Part shown: in pieces, positions 21,534 through 21,671 of the stretch | How positions within the stretch are numbered: the first letter of the stretch is position 1 | Layout of the letters: every line of letters begins with the position of its first letter | Source: an uncultured Polaribacter sp. | GTDB lineage: Bacteria; Bacteroidota; Bacteroidia; Flavobacteriales; Flavobacteriaceae | DNA length: 21,671 bases | Reading direction: 5' to 3' | Assembly: GCA_937936695.1 (NCBI GenBank) | Contig: CALHCK010000052.1 | Coordinates: forward strand, 1 to 21,671 | The notes under the pieces: generated by a model | Database searches by the model: none | Told to the model about the DNA's origin: nothing | The model's input: only the letters and a program-made list of their open reading frames with translations | Position numbers and translations under genes: made by a program

Positions 21534-21671
21534 ATGCAAACAATTTCTAGATTTATTTTATTTAAACTTTTGGGATGGGAAATAATAAATGACTTTCCGA
21601 GAGATATAAATAAATATATTATAATAGTAGCTCCGCATACTAGTTGGTTAGATTTTCCTATTTCAGTTTTA
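21534..21671 (+). CDS. HxxxxD acyltransferase, 5' end only (cut by window edge)
   Basis: The first 46 codons of a gene that runs off the window. The frame reads MQTISRFILFKLLGWEIIND and then IIIVAPHTSWLDFPIS. The HTSWLD segment (residues 35-40) fits the HxxxxD catalytic motif of glycerolphosphate acyltransferases (PlsC family), and the hydrophobic start with GW is typical of the small Bacteroidetes members. They acylate lysophosphatidic acid or a related acceptor; which one cannot be told from this fragment. It is divergent from rmuC with a 91-nt gap, in which I could not identify a clear promoter element for either gene. Confidence 0.8.
   Translation, partial: MQTISRFILFKLLGWEIINDFPRDINKYIIIVAPHTSWLDFPISVL

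Overview
The window is chromosomal DNA from a member of the Bacteroidetes, most likely a marine Flavobacteriaceae. The evidence is the very AT-rich composition, the near absence of Shine-Dalgarno sequences, many promoters of the Bacteroidetes type (-7 element TAnnTTTG), and gene content typical of the group: a NamZ/GH171 lipoprotein, a YtxJ bacilliredoxin-like protein, a CxxCxxCC protein, a FtsX-type permease and an SF2 helicase of a type I associate with flavobacteria. The genus cannot be fixed from sequence reading alone; affinity to Polaribacter or Tenacibaculum is a guess. No transposase, phage gene, CRISPR array, rRNA or tRNA was seen.

Layout. 1-3601: a left-truncated MetR-like LysR regulator on the minus strand is divergent from a plus-strand run of a rhodanese, a GNAT acetyltransferase, a cysteine-cluster protein and a membrane-anchored pentapeptide-repeat protein. 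3603-6075: a NamZ-type exo-muramidase lipoprotein and a LolC/E-like permease are divergent, with start codons only 4 nt apart. 6072-8212: a second LysR regulator is divergent from an SbtA-type sodium/bicarbonate permease; between them lie a small basic CxxC reading frame and an 8-bp inverted repeat. 8213-8654: a gene-free stretch with two tandem copies of a hairpin-plus-conserved-tail unit, read here as two paralogous minus-strand small RNA candidates. 8655-12669 (all minus): lipA with its own promoter, and upstream of it a tight cluster of a 67-aa membrane peptide, a GT2 glycosyltransferase, an ECF sigma factor and an atypical Nramp-like transporter. 12799-16312: MscS channel convergent with clpB. 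16482-18491: YtxJ-like protein, then the helicase. 18638-21442: glyA convergent with rmuC. 21534-21671: the 5' end of an HxxxxD acyltransferase.

How the genes work together. Most of the window is housekeeping: lipoate synthesis, one-carbon metabolism, protein disaggregation, osmotic safety, thiol redox, DNA maintenance and envelope turnover. Two LysR-controlled divergent loci stand out. The MetR-like one has a near-consensus MetR box (TGAT-N5-TTCA) next to a rhodanese gene, which suggests a sulfur link. The SbtA locus suggests inorganic-carbon uptake under LysR control.

A useful internal rule emerged. Wherever a clear TAnnTTTG element precedes a gene, its final G lies 18-27 nt before the start codon (seven genes, plus the small reading frame at 7080 with a one-mismatch element). 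This rule moves three starts downstream, to 1015, 4840 and 16944, because the upstream TTG codons are themselves part of the -7 element.
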